Source: Scatocola faecipullorum (GTDB lineage: Bacteria; Pseudomonadota; Alphaproteobacteria; RF32; CAG-239). Taken from it: DNA of 56,398 nt. The position numbers and the translations under genes were made by a program. Location of the stretch: the NCBI GenBank assembly GCA_018714685.1, contig DVNC01000022.1, positions 1 through 56,398 of the forward strand, read 5' to 3'. Position 1 is the stretch's first letter, and each line of letters opens with the position of its first letter. The notes below the pieces were generated by a model. That model was not told the DNA's origin, did not search any database, and saw only the letters and a program-made list of their open reading frames with translations. Of this stretch, positions 44,214-51,478 are shown piece after piece.

Positions 44214-44696
44214 ATGAAACATGCTTTGAAAACTCTGGCGGTATTCTCCGCCCTTTTAACGGCAACTTATTCAATCTCAGGAAAGGCAGCAGAAATGAAG
44301 AAAGCTTCGATTGACACGATTTTTGAACAGGGAGAACCCAATCCTTACGGCCGTTTTTTTACCGGACAGACTTATCTGACCCGTCTCAGTGCGAACGACA
44401 CGACCTGGAATTCTTCCCTGGCCAATGTTACCTTTGAGCCGGGAGCCAGAACCAACTGGCACAAGCACAGCGGCGGCCAGATTCTGCTGGTGCTGGGCGG
44501 CGAAGGACGTTATCAGGAGAGGAACGGCGAAATCCGCGTTTTGAAAAAAGGCGACGTCGTCCGCATTCCGCTGAACGTCGAACACTGGCACGGCGCGGCC
44601 CCGAACAGCTGGTTTACCCACATTTCAGTCGAAACCAACCTACCGAATAACCAGACGACCTGGTTAGAACCGGTTTCTGACGCCGAGTATAAATAA
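44214..44696 (+). CDS. Periplasmic cupin-domain protein
   Basis: 160 residues. A signal peptide of about 24 residues ends GKAAE. The cupin barrel shows metal-type motif 1, WHKHSGGQILLVLGGEG with HxH and a later Glu position altered, and motif 2, PLNVEHWHGAA with the last His. The start follows the MerR-type promoter and a good AGGGAG site. Members of this group are often encoded next to carboxymuconolactone decarboxylases, as here. The gene stops one base before the ATG of the next gene (overlap of ATAATG). Substrate unknown. Confidence 0.88.
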   Translation: MKHALKTLAVFSALLTATYSISGKAAEMKKASIDTIFEQGEPNPYGRFFTGQTYLTRLSANDTTWNSSLANVTFEPGARTNWHKHSGGQILLVLGGEGRYQERNGEIRVLKKGDVVRIPLNVEHWHGAAPNSWFTHISVETNLPNNQTTWLEPVSDAEYK

Positions 44697-45493
44697 TGAA
44701 AAAATATTTTATCACCGCGGCAATCATTCTGGCCGTTTTAGGCTGCGGATTTATTGCCTTGCAAAGAAAGGACAACAAAATGGACAATTTAGCGGTTACC
44801 GATCCGGATTTGGCCTTAATCAGAAAAAACTTCATTGAACAAGAGGTTCTTCCGCACGGGAAGCTTCCCGCCAAAACCCGTTATCTGGTTTTGCTGGCGT
44901 CACATGTTGCCACACAGTCGCCGAAAGAATTTGAACTGACGCTTAATGAGGCGCTGGATAACGGCATTTCGCCGACGGAAGCCAAAGAGACGGTTTATCA
45001 GACGGTTCCTTACGCCGGCCTGGCCAAGGCAGATGATTTTATTCTGCTCGCCAACCGTATTCTGACCGAGCGAGGCGTCAGGCTGCCGCTGGAAAGCCAA
45101 AGCACGACCAATGCTGGCAATCGTCTGGAAAAAGGTATTGAGGTTCAAAGCCTGATTTTCGGAGCAGAGCACATCAGCGGCATGCGGGCGACAGCGCCGC
45201 AGGGACTGAAACATATTCAGGATTATCTTTCCGCAAATTGTTTCGGTGATTATTATACCCGCGGGGGCCTTGACGTGCAAACCCGAGAATTGCTGACTTT
45301 TGCAACTCTGGTCTCGCTCGGCGGCGCCGACGCTCAGGTCAGAGCCCATGTTCAGGGCAACCTGAATGTCGGCAATGACCGCCGGGTTTTACTGGACACC
45401 GTTTCCCAGATGCTTCCGTATATCGGCTATCCGCGTTCTTTAAACGGCATTGCAGCCATTAACGACATTACAAAGGACAAAACAAATGACTAA
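44696..45493 (+). CDS. Carboxymuconolactone decarboxylase-family protein, two domains, membrane-associated
   Basis: 265 residues. A hydrophobic start with a possible lipobox (VLGC) suggests an exported lipoprotein or membrane anchor. Two AhpD/CMD-type helical units follow: KTRYLVLLASHVATQ...NEALDNGISPTEAKETVYQT (first), and REL-LTFATLVSLGG...NVGNDRRVLLDTVSQ (second). The CxxC redox pair of AhpD is not seen, so a peroxidase role of that type is unlikely. It lies between the cupin and flavoprotein genes, all read from the MerR-type promoter. In other bacteria similar sets respond to electrophiles or aldehydes. Confidence 0.85.
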   Translation: MKKYFITAAIILAVLGCGFIALQRKDNKMDNLAVTDPDLALIRKNFIEQEVLPHGKLPAKTRYLVLLASHVATQSPKEFELTLNEALDNGISPTEAKETVYQTVPYAGLAKADDFILLANRILTERGVRLPLESQSTTNAGNRLEKGIEVQSLIFGAEHISGMRATAPQGLKHIQDYLSANCFGDYYTRGGLDVQTRELLTFATLVSLGGADAQVRAHVQGNLNVGNDRRVLLDTVSQMLPYIGYPRSLNGIAAINDITKDKTND

Positions 45494-46025
45494 AAAAATA
45501 TTGGTTTTATCTTCCAGCTTCCGCAAAGGCGGAAATTCCGACACACTCTGCGACCAGTTTGTCAAAGGCGCCGTTGAGGCCGGGCATCAGGTTGAAAAGA
45601 TTTTCATTAACGACAAGAAAATCGGCTATTGCCATGGCTGCGGCGTTTGCAATACGACGCATAAATGCGTTCTTCTCGACGATATGGCCGAAATTCTGGA
45701 CAAGATGGTACAGGCTGACGTTATCGTTATGGCAACCCCGGTTTATTTTTACAGCATGAACGGTCAGATGAAGACGCTGATTGACCGTACGGTTCCCAGA
45801 TATGAAGAAATCGCGGGCAAAGACTTTTACTTTATTGTTGCCGCGGCAGACAGCAACCGTGCGAATATGGAAAAGACGCTGGAAACCTTCCGCGGCTTTA
45901 CCGAAGACTGCCTGCCCGATGCGCATGAAAAAGGCGTGATTTACGGTACCGGAGCCTGGCAAATCGGCGACATCAAATCAAGCCCGGCAATGGAAGAGGC
46001 TTATCAAGCCGGGCGGAATGCTTAA
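45486..46025 (+). CDS. NADPH-dependent FMN reductase-like iron-sulfur flavoprotein
   Basis: 179 residues from the ATG at 45486, which has AAAGGA upstream and overlaps the previous stop by 8 bases. Flavodoxin-fold start ILVLSSSFRKGGNSDTL (FMN phosphate loop), then CHGCGVCNTTHKC, a Cys cluster typical of the iron-sulfur flavoprotein subgroup, and MATPVYFYSMNGQMKTLIDR (FMN-binding region). It probably reduces quinones or electrophiles with NAD(P)H. It is the last gene of the three-gene operon and is followed by a strong terminator. Confidence 0.9.
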   Translation: MTKKILVLSSSFRKGGNSDTLCDQFVKGAVEAGHQVEKIFINDKKIGYCHGCGVCNTTHKCVLLDDMAEILDKMVQADVIVMATPVYFYSMNGQMKTLIDRTVPRYEEIAGKDFYFIVAAADSNRANMEKTLETFRGFTEDCLPDAHEKGVIYGTGAWQIGDIKSSPAMEEAYQAGRNA

Positions 46026-46038
46026 GTTTTCCGATAAA

Positions 46039-46070
46039 AGAAATCCCGCCATTGACGGGATTTCTTTTTA
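46039..46070. terminator. Bidirectional terminator
   Basis: AAAGAAATCCCG and CGGGATTTCTTTT form a stem between convergent genes (cupin operon and the PreT-like gene), with A and T flanks. Confidence 0.9.
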
Positions 46071-47258
46071 TTCTGCGGCCATCACCAGCCGGCTTTCCAT
46101 CAGGCGGGCGGCATCTCGTCCGGAGGCCAAAGCTTCAACAATCGTCGAGCCTCCGTGTTTGCAGTCACCGGCATAAATGATGCGTTCATCATTCACTTTG
46201 GGGTCGGCGCGGCTGCCGATTGCAGTGACAATCAGCGAAAAGCCCGGGAGTTCAACGGTTGAATTGGCAAGCGGTTGCCAATGGCCGTCGGTCAAACGGT
46301 TTTTGCGGATATAAAGCGAATAGCCGTCAGCCGTTTTTTCTATTTTTTCCGGGCTGCTCATTGACATAATATCAATTTCACGCTTCAGAAGTTCCAAATA
46401 TTCCAACTGAGAAATGCGCATATCGGCCAAGCGCCGGCGGACAAACATTTCCACCTGTGCCGCTCCGTTGGCAGCCGCCGTAAAGGCACAGTCAGCCGCC
46501 ACATTGCCGCCGCCGATGACGGCGACCCTGCCCTTGGTTTCATATTTTGACGGATGATGCAGATACTCCATATAACTGACGGCATATTCCTGTCCGGGAA
46601 TACCCAAATCAGTAACGTTCGGCTCGCCGGTCGCAACAATAACACCGTCAAACCCCTGACTGAACAAGTCCGACGGACAGCCGATTTTGGTGGTCAGGTA
46701 AAGGGTGATAAAATCACGGTTGAAAATAAACGACCAGTCTTTGGCGATAACTTCATAAGGCAAGCGTTCATCGGGAATCATATTCAGAGCACCGCCGATT
46801 TTATCGGAAGCCTCGTAAAGGCAGACATAATATCCCTGCTTGCCGAGTTCGGCCGCGGCTGCCAGACCGGCAGGCCCGGCACCGATAACGGCCACCTTGC
46901 GCCCGTTGGGACGAATGGCTTTGGCTTCGGCAGACGGGTTGCGATAATTTTCCAGGATGGTCGCCTGAACTTTAGGAATATTAACCGCAAAATCAATCCG
47001 GCTGCGGGTGCAGGCTTTCATACAGAACTTATCCGGGCAAATCAAACCGCAGGTCTGCCCCATCGGATTATTCCGGGTGATGGTGGCGACCGCTTGTTCA
47101 AAATCGCCGTTTTTGGCATGGCTGATAAATTCCTGCGGGCTGCAATTTACCGGACAGGCATTCATACAGGGCTTATTGGCACAATTGAGACAGCGGTCCA
47201 ATTCCGCCTTTAGCTGGACTTTGGTTAAATAAAGTGATTTTGTCTGCGCCATTGTCAA
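46068..47258 (-). CDS. FAD/NAD(P) oxidoreductase of the PreT / GltD type
   Basis: 396 residues. The N-terminal ferredoxin-like part has two Cys clusters (CLNCANKPCMNACPVNC and CGLICPDKFCMKAC) for [4Fe-4S] centres, then a Rossmann FAD site AVIGAGPAGLAAAAEL and a second dinucleotide site RVAVIGGGNVAADCAF. This is the layout of GltD, the small glutamate synthase subunit, and of PreT, the electron-input subunit of dihydropyrimidine dehydrogenase. The shorter length, and the absence of gltB or preA nearby, leave the partner open. The gene ends in the terminator shared with the cupin operon. Confidence 0.88.
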   Translation of the reverse strand: MTMAQTKSLYLTKVQLKAELDRCLNCANKPCMNACPVNCSPQEFISHAKNGDFEQAVATITRNNPMGQTCGLICPDKFCMKACTRSRIDFAVNIPKVQATILENYRNPSAEAKAIRPNGRKVAVIGAGPAGLAAAAELGKQGYYVCLYEASDKIGGALNMIPDERLPYEVIAKDWSFIFNRDFITLYLTTKIGCPSDLFSQGFDGVIVATGEPNVTDLGIPGQEYAVSYMEYLHHPSKYETKGRVAVIGGGNVAADCAFTAAANGAAQVEMFVRRRLADMRISQLEYLELLKREIDIMSMSSPEKIEKTADGYSLYIRKNRLTDGHWQPLANSTVELPGFSLIVTAIGSRADPKVNDERIIYAGDCKHGGSTIVEALASGRDAARLMESRLVMAAE

Positions 47259-47436
47259 ACCGTTCGAAAAAGAGTGTTTATTTGAGGGGAATGTTAGCCG
47301 TACGACAGCGGAATGTCAACAGAATCTTCGCTCCGGCGGTATTTGTTTTCTCTTTGACAAGGCAAATAAATTTCTTCCGTTAAACCGATTTTTGTGTTAT
47401 GACAATAGCAGCATTATTTTAACAAGGAGCCGAACA

Positions 47437-47979
47437 ATGGGATATAAAGCGCTGATTATCTTAAATATTGTTTTGTTAGCCGTGATTGCCCGGTTAGTTT
47501 TCAAACCTCTTTCTCCCGCACCGGGCATTCGTGTCTGGGAGGGTGAAACCTGGACGGCGGCTCAATACGGAAGCCGTTATATTTTAAGCATCAAAAACCA
47601 TTCCGAACTGGCGTCAGCCATTACTTCTTTCGTCAAAGCCAGAGGAATTACCAGCGGCAGCATTTACGGCATCGGCGCGGTTAATTCCGCCACACTGCGC
47701 TTTTTTGATCCGTCCACAAAAAAATATATTGATAAAACGTTTGACGGACAGATGGAAATTGCCAACCTGACCGGAAATATCGCCATGAAAGACGGTGGCG
47801 ATTTAATCCACCTGCATGTTACACTGGGAACCCGCGACTATCAGGCGCTGGCGGGACATCTGCTGGCAGCCAGCCTCAGCGGAGCGGGAGAATTCGTGGT
47901 TGAAACAATGCCCGGCATTGAACTGGAAAAAAGCTTTGATAAAAATATCGGGCTAAATCTTTATAATTTCAAAAAATAA
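47437..47979 (+). CDS. PPC (DUF296)-domain protein with N-terminal membrane anchor
   Basis: 180 residues from ATG 47437, which has AAGGAG upstream. Residues 4-24 form a hydrophobic helix (LIILNIVLLAVIARLVF). The rest is a PPC/DUF296 domain: SGSIYGIGAVNSATLRFFD, GQMEIANLTGNIAM and LIHLHVTLGTRDYQALAGHLL. In its best-known form this fold is a trimeric, cytoplasmic, DNA-associated domain (plant AHL proteins). The anchor here implies a periplasmic place, so DNA binding is unlikely; the conserved LHVTLG surface could bind a small ligand. It is monocistronic, ending with the terminator at 47986. Confidence 0.82.
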   Translation: MGYKALIILNIVLLAVIARLVFKPLSPAPGIRVWEGETWTAAQYGSRYILSIKNHSELASAITSFVKARGITSGSIYGIGAVNSATLRFFDPSTKKYIDKTFDGQMEIANLTGNIAMKDGGDLIHLHVTLGTRDYQALAGHLLAASLSGAGEFVVETMPGIELEKSFDKNIGLNLYNFKK

Positions 47980-47985
47980 AAAGCG

Positions 47986-48020
47986 GAAACCTTGCTTCGG
48001 GAAGCAAGGTTTCTTTTTTT
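47986..48020 (+). terminator. Terminator after the PPC-domain gene
   Basis: GAAACCTTGCTTC and GAAGCAAGGTTTC form a 13-bp stem with a 2-base loop followed by a run of T. Confidence 0.9.
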
Positions 48021-48414
48021 GTGCCGGTGTCGTCTAAAGTTGAGATAGATTTGCATTTTTGCATGCTTATATCTGTTGTAACAGTGTCAAGAAAAACGAG
48101 GCCCGTTTTGCGATATAAACCACGAAAAATAAACAGTGCCGGCATTCAAAAGGAAATCTTACCGATTGCACAGATTTTGCCGGATATCCTGAAGAAAAAC
48201 CTGCCTTCCGGGGATATGAGCTGATCGGCGCTCATTATTCGGTTCAGATTTTGAAAAATACAAAATTTGTTTTGTAAGCAGCTAAACAAGCCTTTTATAT
48301 TTCGATTTTAATTTAAACAAAACCATTTTAGCAAGATGATTTATTTCAAATAGTTCTATTACTTGATAGTTCCGCTCCTATTTTTCATAACTTTAATATT
48401 CAGTGTTGTTTTTA
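48021..48414. other. Intergenic sequence with no convincing gene
   Basis: About 390 bases of AT-rich sequence between the PPC-gene terminator and the 51-aa gene. It holds the left copy of the 13-bp direct repeat (48139-48151), the palindrome CTGTTGTAACAG (48073-48084) and a 67-residue plus-strand frame (48021-48224) that starts inside the terminator tail and has no ribosome-binding site; I do not call it a gene. It may be the scar of an insertion. Confidence 0.5.
48139..48151 (+). repeat. 13-bp direct repeat, left copy
   Basis: CCGGCATTCAAAA occurs here and again, in the same orientation, at 50897-50909. The two copies bracket the four-gene AT-rich cluster. Found by eye; an exact copy at both edges of a cluster is suggestive of an insertion boundary but not proof. 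Confidence 0.5.
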
Positions 48415-48570
48415 TTACGGTCTTATTTTCTTTTTTCCAAGACCTCGAAGTTCAGCTATAAATTTTGATAGTTTTCCGAATTCTTCCTTCTTGTTTTGAG
48501 ATTTATCCTGTGTTTCCGTAAGAGTTATACTTGATCTGTATTGACATTGTTGCGGCAAAGCCTTCTTCAT
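48415..48570 (-). CDS. Small basic protein, 51 aa, translationally coupled
   Basis: A 51-residue frame starts MKKALPQQCQYRSS and ends LGKKKIRP. Its ATG overlaps the TGA of the 181-residue gene as ATGA, a standard coupling arrangement, which is the main support for it being real. It is rich in Lys, Gln and Glu, has one Cys and a likely helix (KLSKFIAELRGL), and no signal peptide. It is the last gene of the AT-rich cluster. I know no family; it could be a small regulator, a peptide partner, or a remnant of a longer C-terminal part of the upstream protein. Confidence 0.6.
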   Translation of the reverse strand: MKKALPQQCQYRSSITLTETQDKSQNKKEEFGKLSKFIAELRGLGKKKIRP

Positions 48571-49112
48571 TGCTTCAACAGGTATCCTCGCTGTTCTGCC
48601 AACATTTTAATCTTGTTGTATTCTTCCATTTGAGATATCAGTGAATGTGTCTTTAACTTTCCTACTGTGTCTTCTTTTTTCTGACTTTTCCTTCTATGTA
48701 GCATCTTAGTGTTTGCATTATATCCAGGACGGTGCAATTCCATAAAATCCTGCCAATCAGAATCATTTTGAGGAATAACCTTAAAGACATGTACACCATT
48801 CTCGTTAATATCCAAGATTATATTTTTTAGACGGCTATTTCCCGGATATAATGGTACTTCATAAGCATTTTCCATAACAGGACTATCCTGATTTTCTATT
48901 CCAAAATCCATATATCCCACTATTGCTCCGATAGTTGATTCAAATTCTTTAATAAATCCATACTCCGACCCTCTTGTGGAATAATGGCATGCAACGTGAT
49001 AATCTTCACTGGCATATGTTAATGCCCGACTCCCTGCTTTTGGAGTACTCAAATACGGTTGAGGAAAATTACTGCTTAATACATCTGGTACAAATTCTTT
49101 AACAAATTGCAT
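48567..49112 (-). CDS. Hypothetical protein of the PLP-rhodanese cluster, 181 aa
   Basis: I do not recognise a family. The first part is beta-rich with aromatic and acidic residues (YHVACHYSTRGSEYGFIKEFES, quoted in pieces: YHVACHYS, YGFIKEFES; then GYMDFGIEN and LYPGNSRLKNIILDI), and the C-terminal third is a charged helix (MLHRRKSQKKED, EEYNKIKMLAEQRGYLL). It has only one Cys. AAGGAG precedes the ATG, and it starts 4 bases after the PLP-rhodanese gene ends. Co-transcription with a sulfur-type enzyme suggests a role in the same process. Not exported by any visible signal. Confidence 0.75.
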   Translation of the reverse strand: MQFVKEFVPDVLSSNFPQPYLSTPKAGSRALTYASEDYHVACHYSTRGSEYGFIKEFESTIGAIVGYMDFGIENQDSPVMENAYEVPLYPGNSRLKNIILDINENGVHVFKVIPQNDSDWQDFMELHRPGYNANTKMLHRRKSQKKEDTVGKLKTHSLISQMEEYNKIKMLAEQRGYLLKQ

Positions 49113-49116
49113 TTTA

Positions 49117-50553
49117 TCATCTCCTTATCGGACAGGTCAGAGAGGAGCGTGGATAATTAAGTTCAGACCATTTTATAAAGCCGCCGGACAGAGAAAAGCC
49201 GTAATATCCCTTGTCTTGTAATATTCTTGCATAAAAATAAGACAATTCGCCGTATTCACAAATTAAGATAAGTTTTCTGTCCCGCCATTGTTCAGACAAG
49301 GCATCGACTTGAGCGATAAGCTGACTTTCGCTAATGTTAATACTTTCCGGAATATGTCCGCAGGAAAAGCTTTTTTCTGAACGCAGGTCTATCAGAATAT
49401 AACTTTCATTTACCGACAGTGATTTGCCTTCTGTCATTGTTCTCCACAATCTTCCCGGTGTACACATAAAGAACTTTTTCATAACTGTTGCTGCTGAAAC
49501 AATAATCTGTTGTTTGCCGGTTTGACGAAAATTAATATGATTTAACAACTTTTTTTCATGAAATATTTTAGGGAAAAAACTACGGGGAAGATATTTGAAA
49601 TATTCATCCATATACAAGAAAGGAAGATCACAGGCCAGAATAACACAATTAATCTCGCCTTTGCTGTTCCTGAATTTTTCCAAACCATGCTTAAGTTTTT
49701 CCTGACGCAGAAAACGAAGCAGTCCGGCCAGATTAAGACCGCTCGATGGTCCTGCCAGGATGCCGGCTCTGCATAACTTTAAGCTTTGTTCATAAGCATG
49801 TCGTGTCCCTTCATCAATTAATGCATCAATATGGTTTTGCCAGTTAAAATTAATCATCTTTAACAAGTTGAGAGTTCTAGGGCCGGGAACTGGATTATTG
49901 GGTTTACGTACAACGCCGAGACAAAAGGCAGATGTTTTTTTCTTTAACGCCTGAGAAATTCCGCACATACTTCCCGTTGTTCCCAGTGAAGTGCAAAAAA
50001 TTTGAACATTATTGTCCATCTGTTTCAGAATTTGTTGCCCACATTTATAGTAATGCCCCTCAGGATTAGCGAGGTTGGCATATTGATTTAGATTCTTCCA
50101 ATCTGTCTTTTGTCCTGTCTTTTTCGCAATTTGGATACCGCTGTTCGGAGAATCCGGATTAGGACAGATTGGTTCTTGATTAACCAAAACCTCCGCGCCG
50201 GAAAATAATAGCAGCTGCAGCTTTCCCAAACTAATTTCATGTGAAATGACGGCTTTCATTTTTTCATAACCGGCGCTGCGACTTAAAATAGACAGCGAGA
50301 AAGCCATGTTTCCAGAAGACGATTCTATAATCTTTTTTGTTGGAGACATATCTTGTTTCAACATTTCATAGGCCGGGATAGATTTAATATTCATAAGCGG
50401 CAGAAATGTTTGCAATTTTATATAAATATGAACCTGATCTGCTATAAACGGATTAAGCTTTTCGCTTAGTTCAACAAGAGGAGTCAAATGATTTTCAGGA
50501 TTAAGAAAATCATTTACAGCGGATTGACCGCGATAAACGTGTAAATTTTTCAT
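49117..50553 (-). CDS. Cysteine-synthase-fold PLP enzyme fused to a C-terminal rhodanese domain
   Basis: 478 residues. About 1-350 is a fold-type-II PLP domain: TPLVELSEKLNP, the candidate Schiff-base Lys in NIKSIPAYEML, the substrate loop ESSSGNMAFSLS (TSGNT in CysK), and SLGTTGSMCGISQAL (phosphate-binding Gly/Thr loop). About 375-478 is a rhodanese domain: ILIDLRSEKSFSCGHIPESINI and the active-site loop ICEYGELSYFYARIL with the Cys that would carry a persulfide. A plausible reaction is moving sulfur between a Cys-like substrate and the rhodanese Cys, or replacing a beta-substituent. The start has only a weak ribosome site. It is the second gene of the AT-rich four-gene cluster. Confidence 0.82.
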   Translation of the reverse strand: MKNLHVYRGQSAVNDFLNPENHLTPLVELSEKLNPFIADQVHIYIKLQTFLPLMNIKSIPAYEMLKQDMSPTKKIIESSSGNMAFSLSILSRSAGYEKMKAVISHEISLGKLQLLLFSGAEVLVNQEPICPNPDSPNSGIQIAKKTGQKTDWKNLNQYANLANPEGHYYKCGQQILKQMDNNVQIFCTSLGTTGSMCGISQALKKKTSAFCLGVVRKPNNPVPGPRTLNLLKMINFNWQNHIDALIDEGTRHAYEQSLKLCRAGILAGPSSGLNLAGLLRFLRQEKLKHGLEKFRNSKGEINCVILACDLPFLYMDEYFKYLPRSFFPKIFHEKKLLNHINFRQTGKQQIIVSAATVMKKFFMCTPGRLWRTMTEGKSLSVNESYILIDLRSEKSFSCGHIPESINISESQLIAQVDALSEQWRDRKLILICEYGELSYFYARILQDKGYYGFSLSGGFIKWSELNYPRSSLTCPIRR

Positions 50554-50598
50554 TAACAGTCTCTGTTCTAAATTAAATACATAAATGGTTGTATGAAA

Positions 50599-50877
50599 TT
50601 AGATCAGAGAAGGAGGCGCCTGAGCCAGATAAGAATCAAAATATTCCGTACAAACCAGAGATAAATTGGCTAACGGAATTTCCGAATATTGGCAATCTAT
50701 TTCACAAAGCTCAATAATATCCGGAATCTGAGCATTTTCTGTTTGTTGCATAAACTGACACTGTGCACAGGTATTGTCGTGTACAAAAAAATGCTCCGAA
50801 CCATATTGGTGATTAAGAGATATGCACTGAAGTGCCAGAAATAAAAGTGTACAAACAAAAAATGCATACTTTTTCAT
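50599..50877 (-). CDS. Small exported His/Cys protein resembling DUF2946 / zinc-chaperone-type proteins
   Basis: 92 residues. A signal peptide or anchor (FFVCTLLFLALQCISL) is followed by HQYGSEHFFVHDNTCAQCQFM, where His and a CxxC pair could bind zinc or copper, another Cys pair (LCEIDC) and a final segment ending LAQAPPSLI. A hydrophobic start, a His/Cys stretch and an APPS-like end recall small proteins annotated DUF2946 or as zinc-uptake chaperones, but this is from memory. It is the first gene of the cluster. There is no Shine-Dalgarno site before the ATG. Confidence 0.65.
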   Translation of the reverse strand: MKKYAFFVCTLLFLALQCISLNHQYGSEHFFVHDNTCAQCQFMQQTENAQIPDIIELCEIDCQYSEIPLANLSLVCTEYFDSYLAQAPPSLI

Positions 50878-50888
50878 AATATGAAATG

Positions 50889-50915
50889 TTTATATCCCGG
50901 CATTCAAAATGTCAA
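50889..50915 (-). promoter_or_regulatory. Possible promoter of the PLP-rhodanese cluster
   Basis: On the minus strand TTGACA (50915-50910) is followed by TATAAA (50894-50889) with a 15-base spacer, shorter than ideal. The -10 ends 11 bases before the start codon at 50877, so the transcript would have a very short leader, which makes the call weak. The spacer contains the right copy of the 13-bp direct repeat. Confidence 0.35.
50897..50909 (+). repeat. 13-bp direct repeat, right copy
   Basis: CCGGCATTCAAAA, identical to 48139-48151. It lies inside the possible promoter of the four-gene cluster. Confidence 0.5.
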
Positions 50916-51192
50916 GAATATTGCGGTAGCCATACTTTATTATGATGCAAAAGTTCGAGAATTACCGGCTTTTTAGACGACCGATAAGCGGTTTTTACTC
51001 ATAAACCGATTTTAACCATTTTACCCTCAAAGTCAATAAAACCGATGTAGGAACAACGACACATTGTTCCCTTCTTATTTGAGACTTTAGACCCGTTTGG
51101 ACCGAAATTCGGGGCTTTAAGAAGGGGACACGTAGACTAAAATCCGTCTTTCAATCTCTCAAATCCCCTGATTTCCTAAGTCTTAGCGCACA
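50916..51192. other. Non-coding stretch with inverted repeats next to tRNA-Lys
   Basis: No gene is seen. Several short inverted repeats occur: GGAACAA/TTGTTCC (51050-51070), CCCTTCTT/AAGAAGGG (about 51069-51126, enclosing a CCGAAATTCGG palindrome), and CCG-ATAAG-CGG near 50981. A short minus-strand frame (for example GTMCRCSYIGFIDFEGKMVK) looks coding-like but has no proper start. It may be the remnant of a mobile element or a structured RNA. Confidence 0.35.
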
Positions 51193-51222
51193 AAAAAATC
51201 TCTGCATTTCTGCAGAGATTTC
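51193..51222 (-). terminator. Terminator after tRNA-Lys
   Basis: On the minus strand AAATCTCTGCA and TGCAGAGATTT form a stem with a short loop followed by a T run, 7 bases after the tRNA CCA end. Confidence 0.88.
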
Positions 51223-51228
51223 CTTAAT

Positions 51229-51304
51229 TGGTGAGCTCGGGCGGGTTCGAACCGCCGACCCTTTGATTAAAAGTCAAATGCTCTACCGACTGAGCTACGA
51301 GCCC
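51229..51304 (-). tRNA. tRNA-Lys (anticodon TTT)
   Basis: On the minus strand the 76-base sequence begins GGGCTCG and ends with encoded CCA. All arms pair: acceptor GGGCTCG/CGAGCTC (one G-T pair), D-arm GCTC-AGTCGGTAGA-GC, anticodon stem TTTGA/TCAAA with loop CTTTTAA (anticodon TTT), and T-arm GGCGG-TTCGAAC-CCGCC. It stands alone, with its own promoter and terminator. Confidence 0.96.
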
Positions 51305-51336
51305 GTTAACGGAGATGAACTCACATAACGAGGTGA

Positions 51337-51365
51337 TATATAGAGGATAAAAAACACTTAGTCAA
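51337..51365 (-). promoter_or_regulatory. Promoter of tRNA-Lys
   Basis: On the minus strand TTGACT (51365-51360) and TATATA (51342-51337) are separated by 17 bases, 33 bases before the mature tRNA 5' end. Confidence 0.7.
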
Positions 51366-51478
51366 CATAAAAAATGAAAATTTTGCAAAAAAAATAAAAT
51401 GTAGTATATTTGTTAATAATTATATGTTATCGTTTTTTCAAATTTAGATGTTTTTAATACAATTGAGGCAGGTAAATT

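Noticed and set aside
48021..48224. A 67-codon frame after the PPC gene
   Set aside because: It begins in the tail of a terminator, has no ribosome-binding site, and its composition is not clearly protein-like. It may be a remnant, so I describe the region but do not call a gene.
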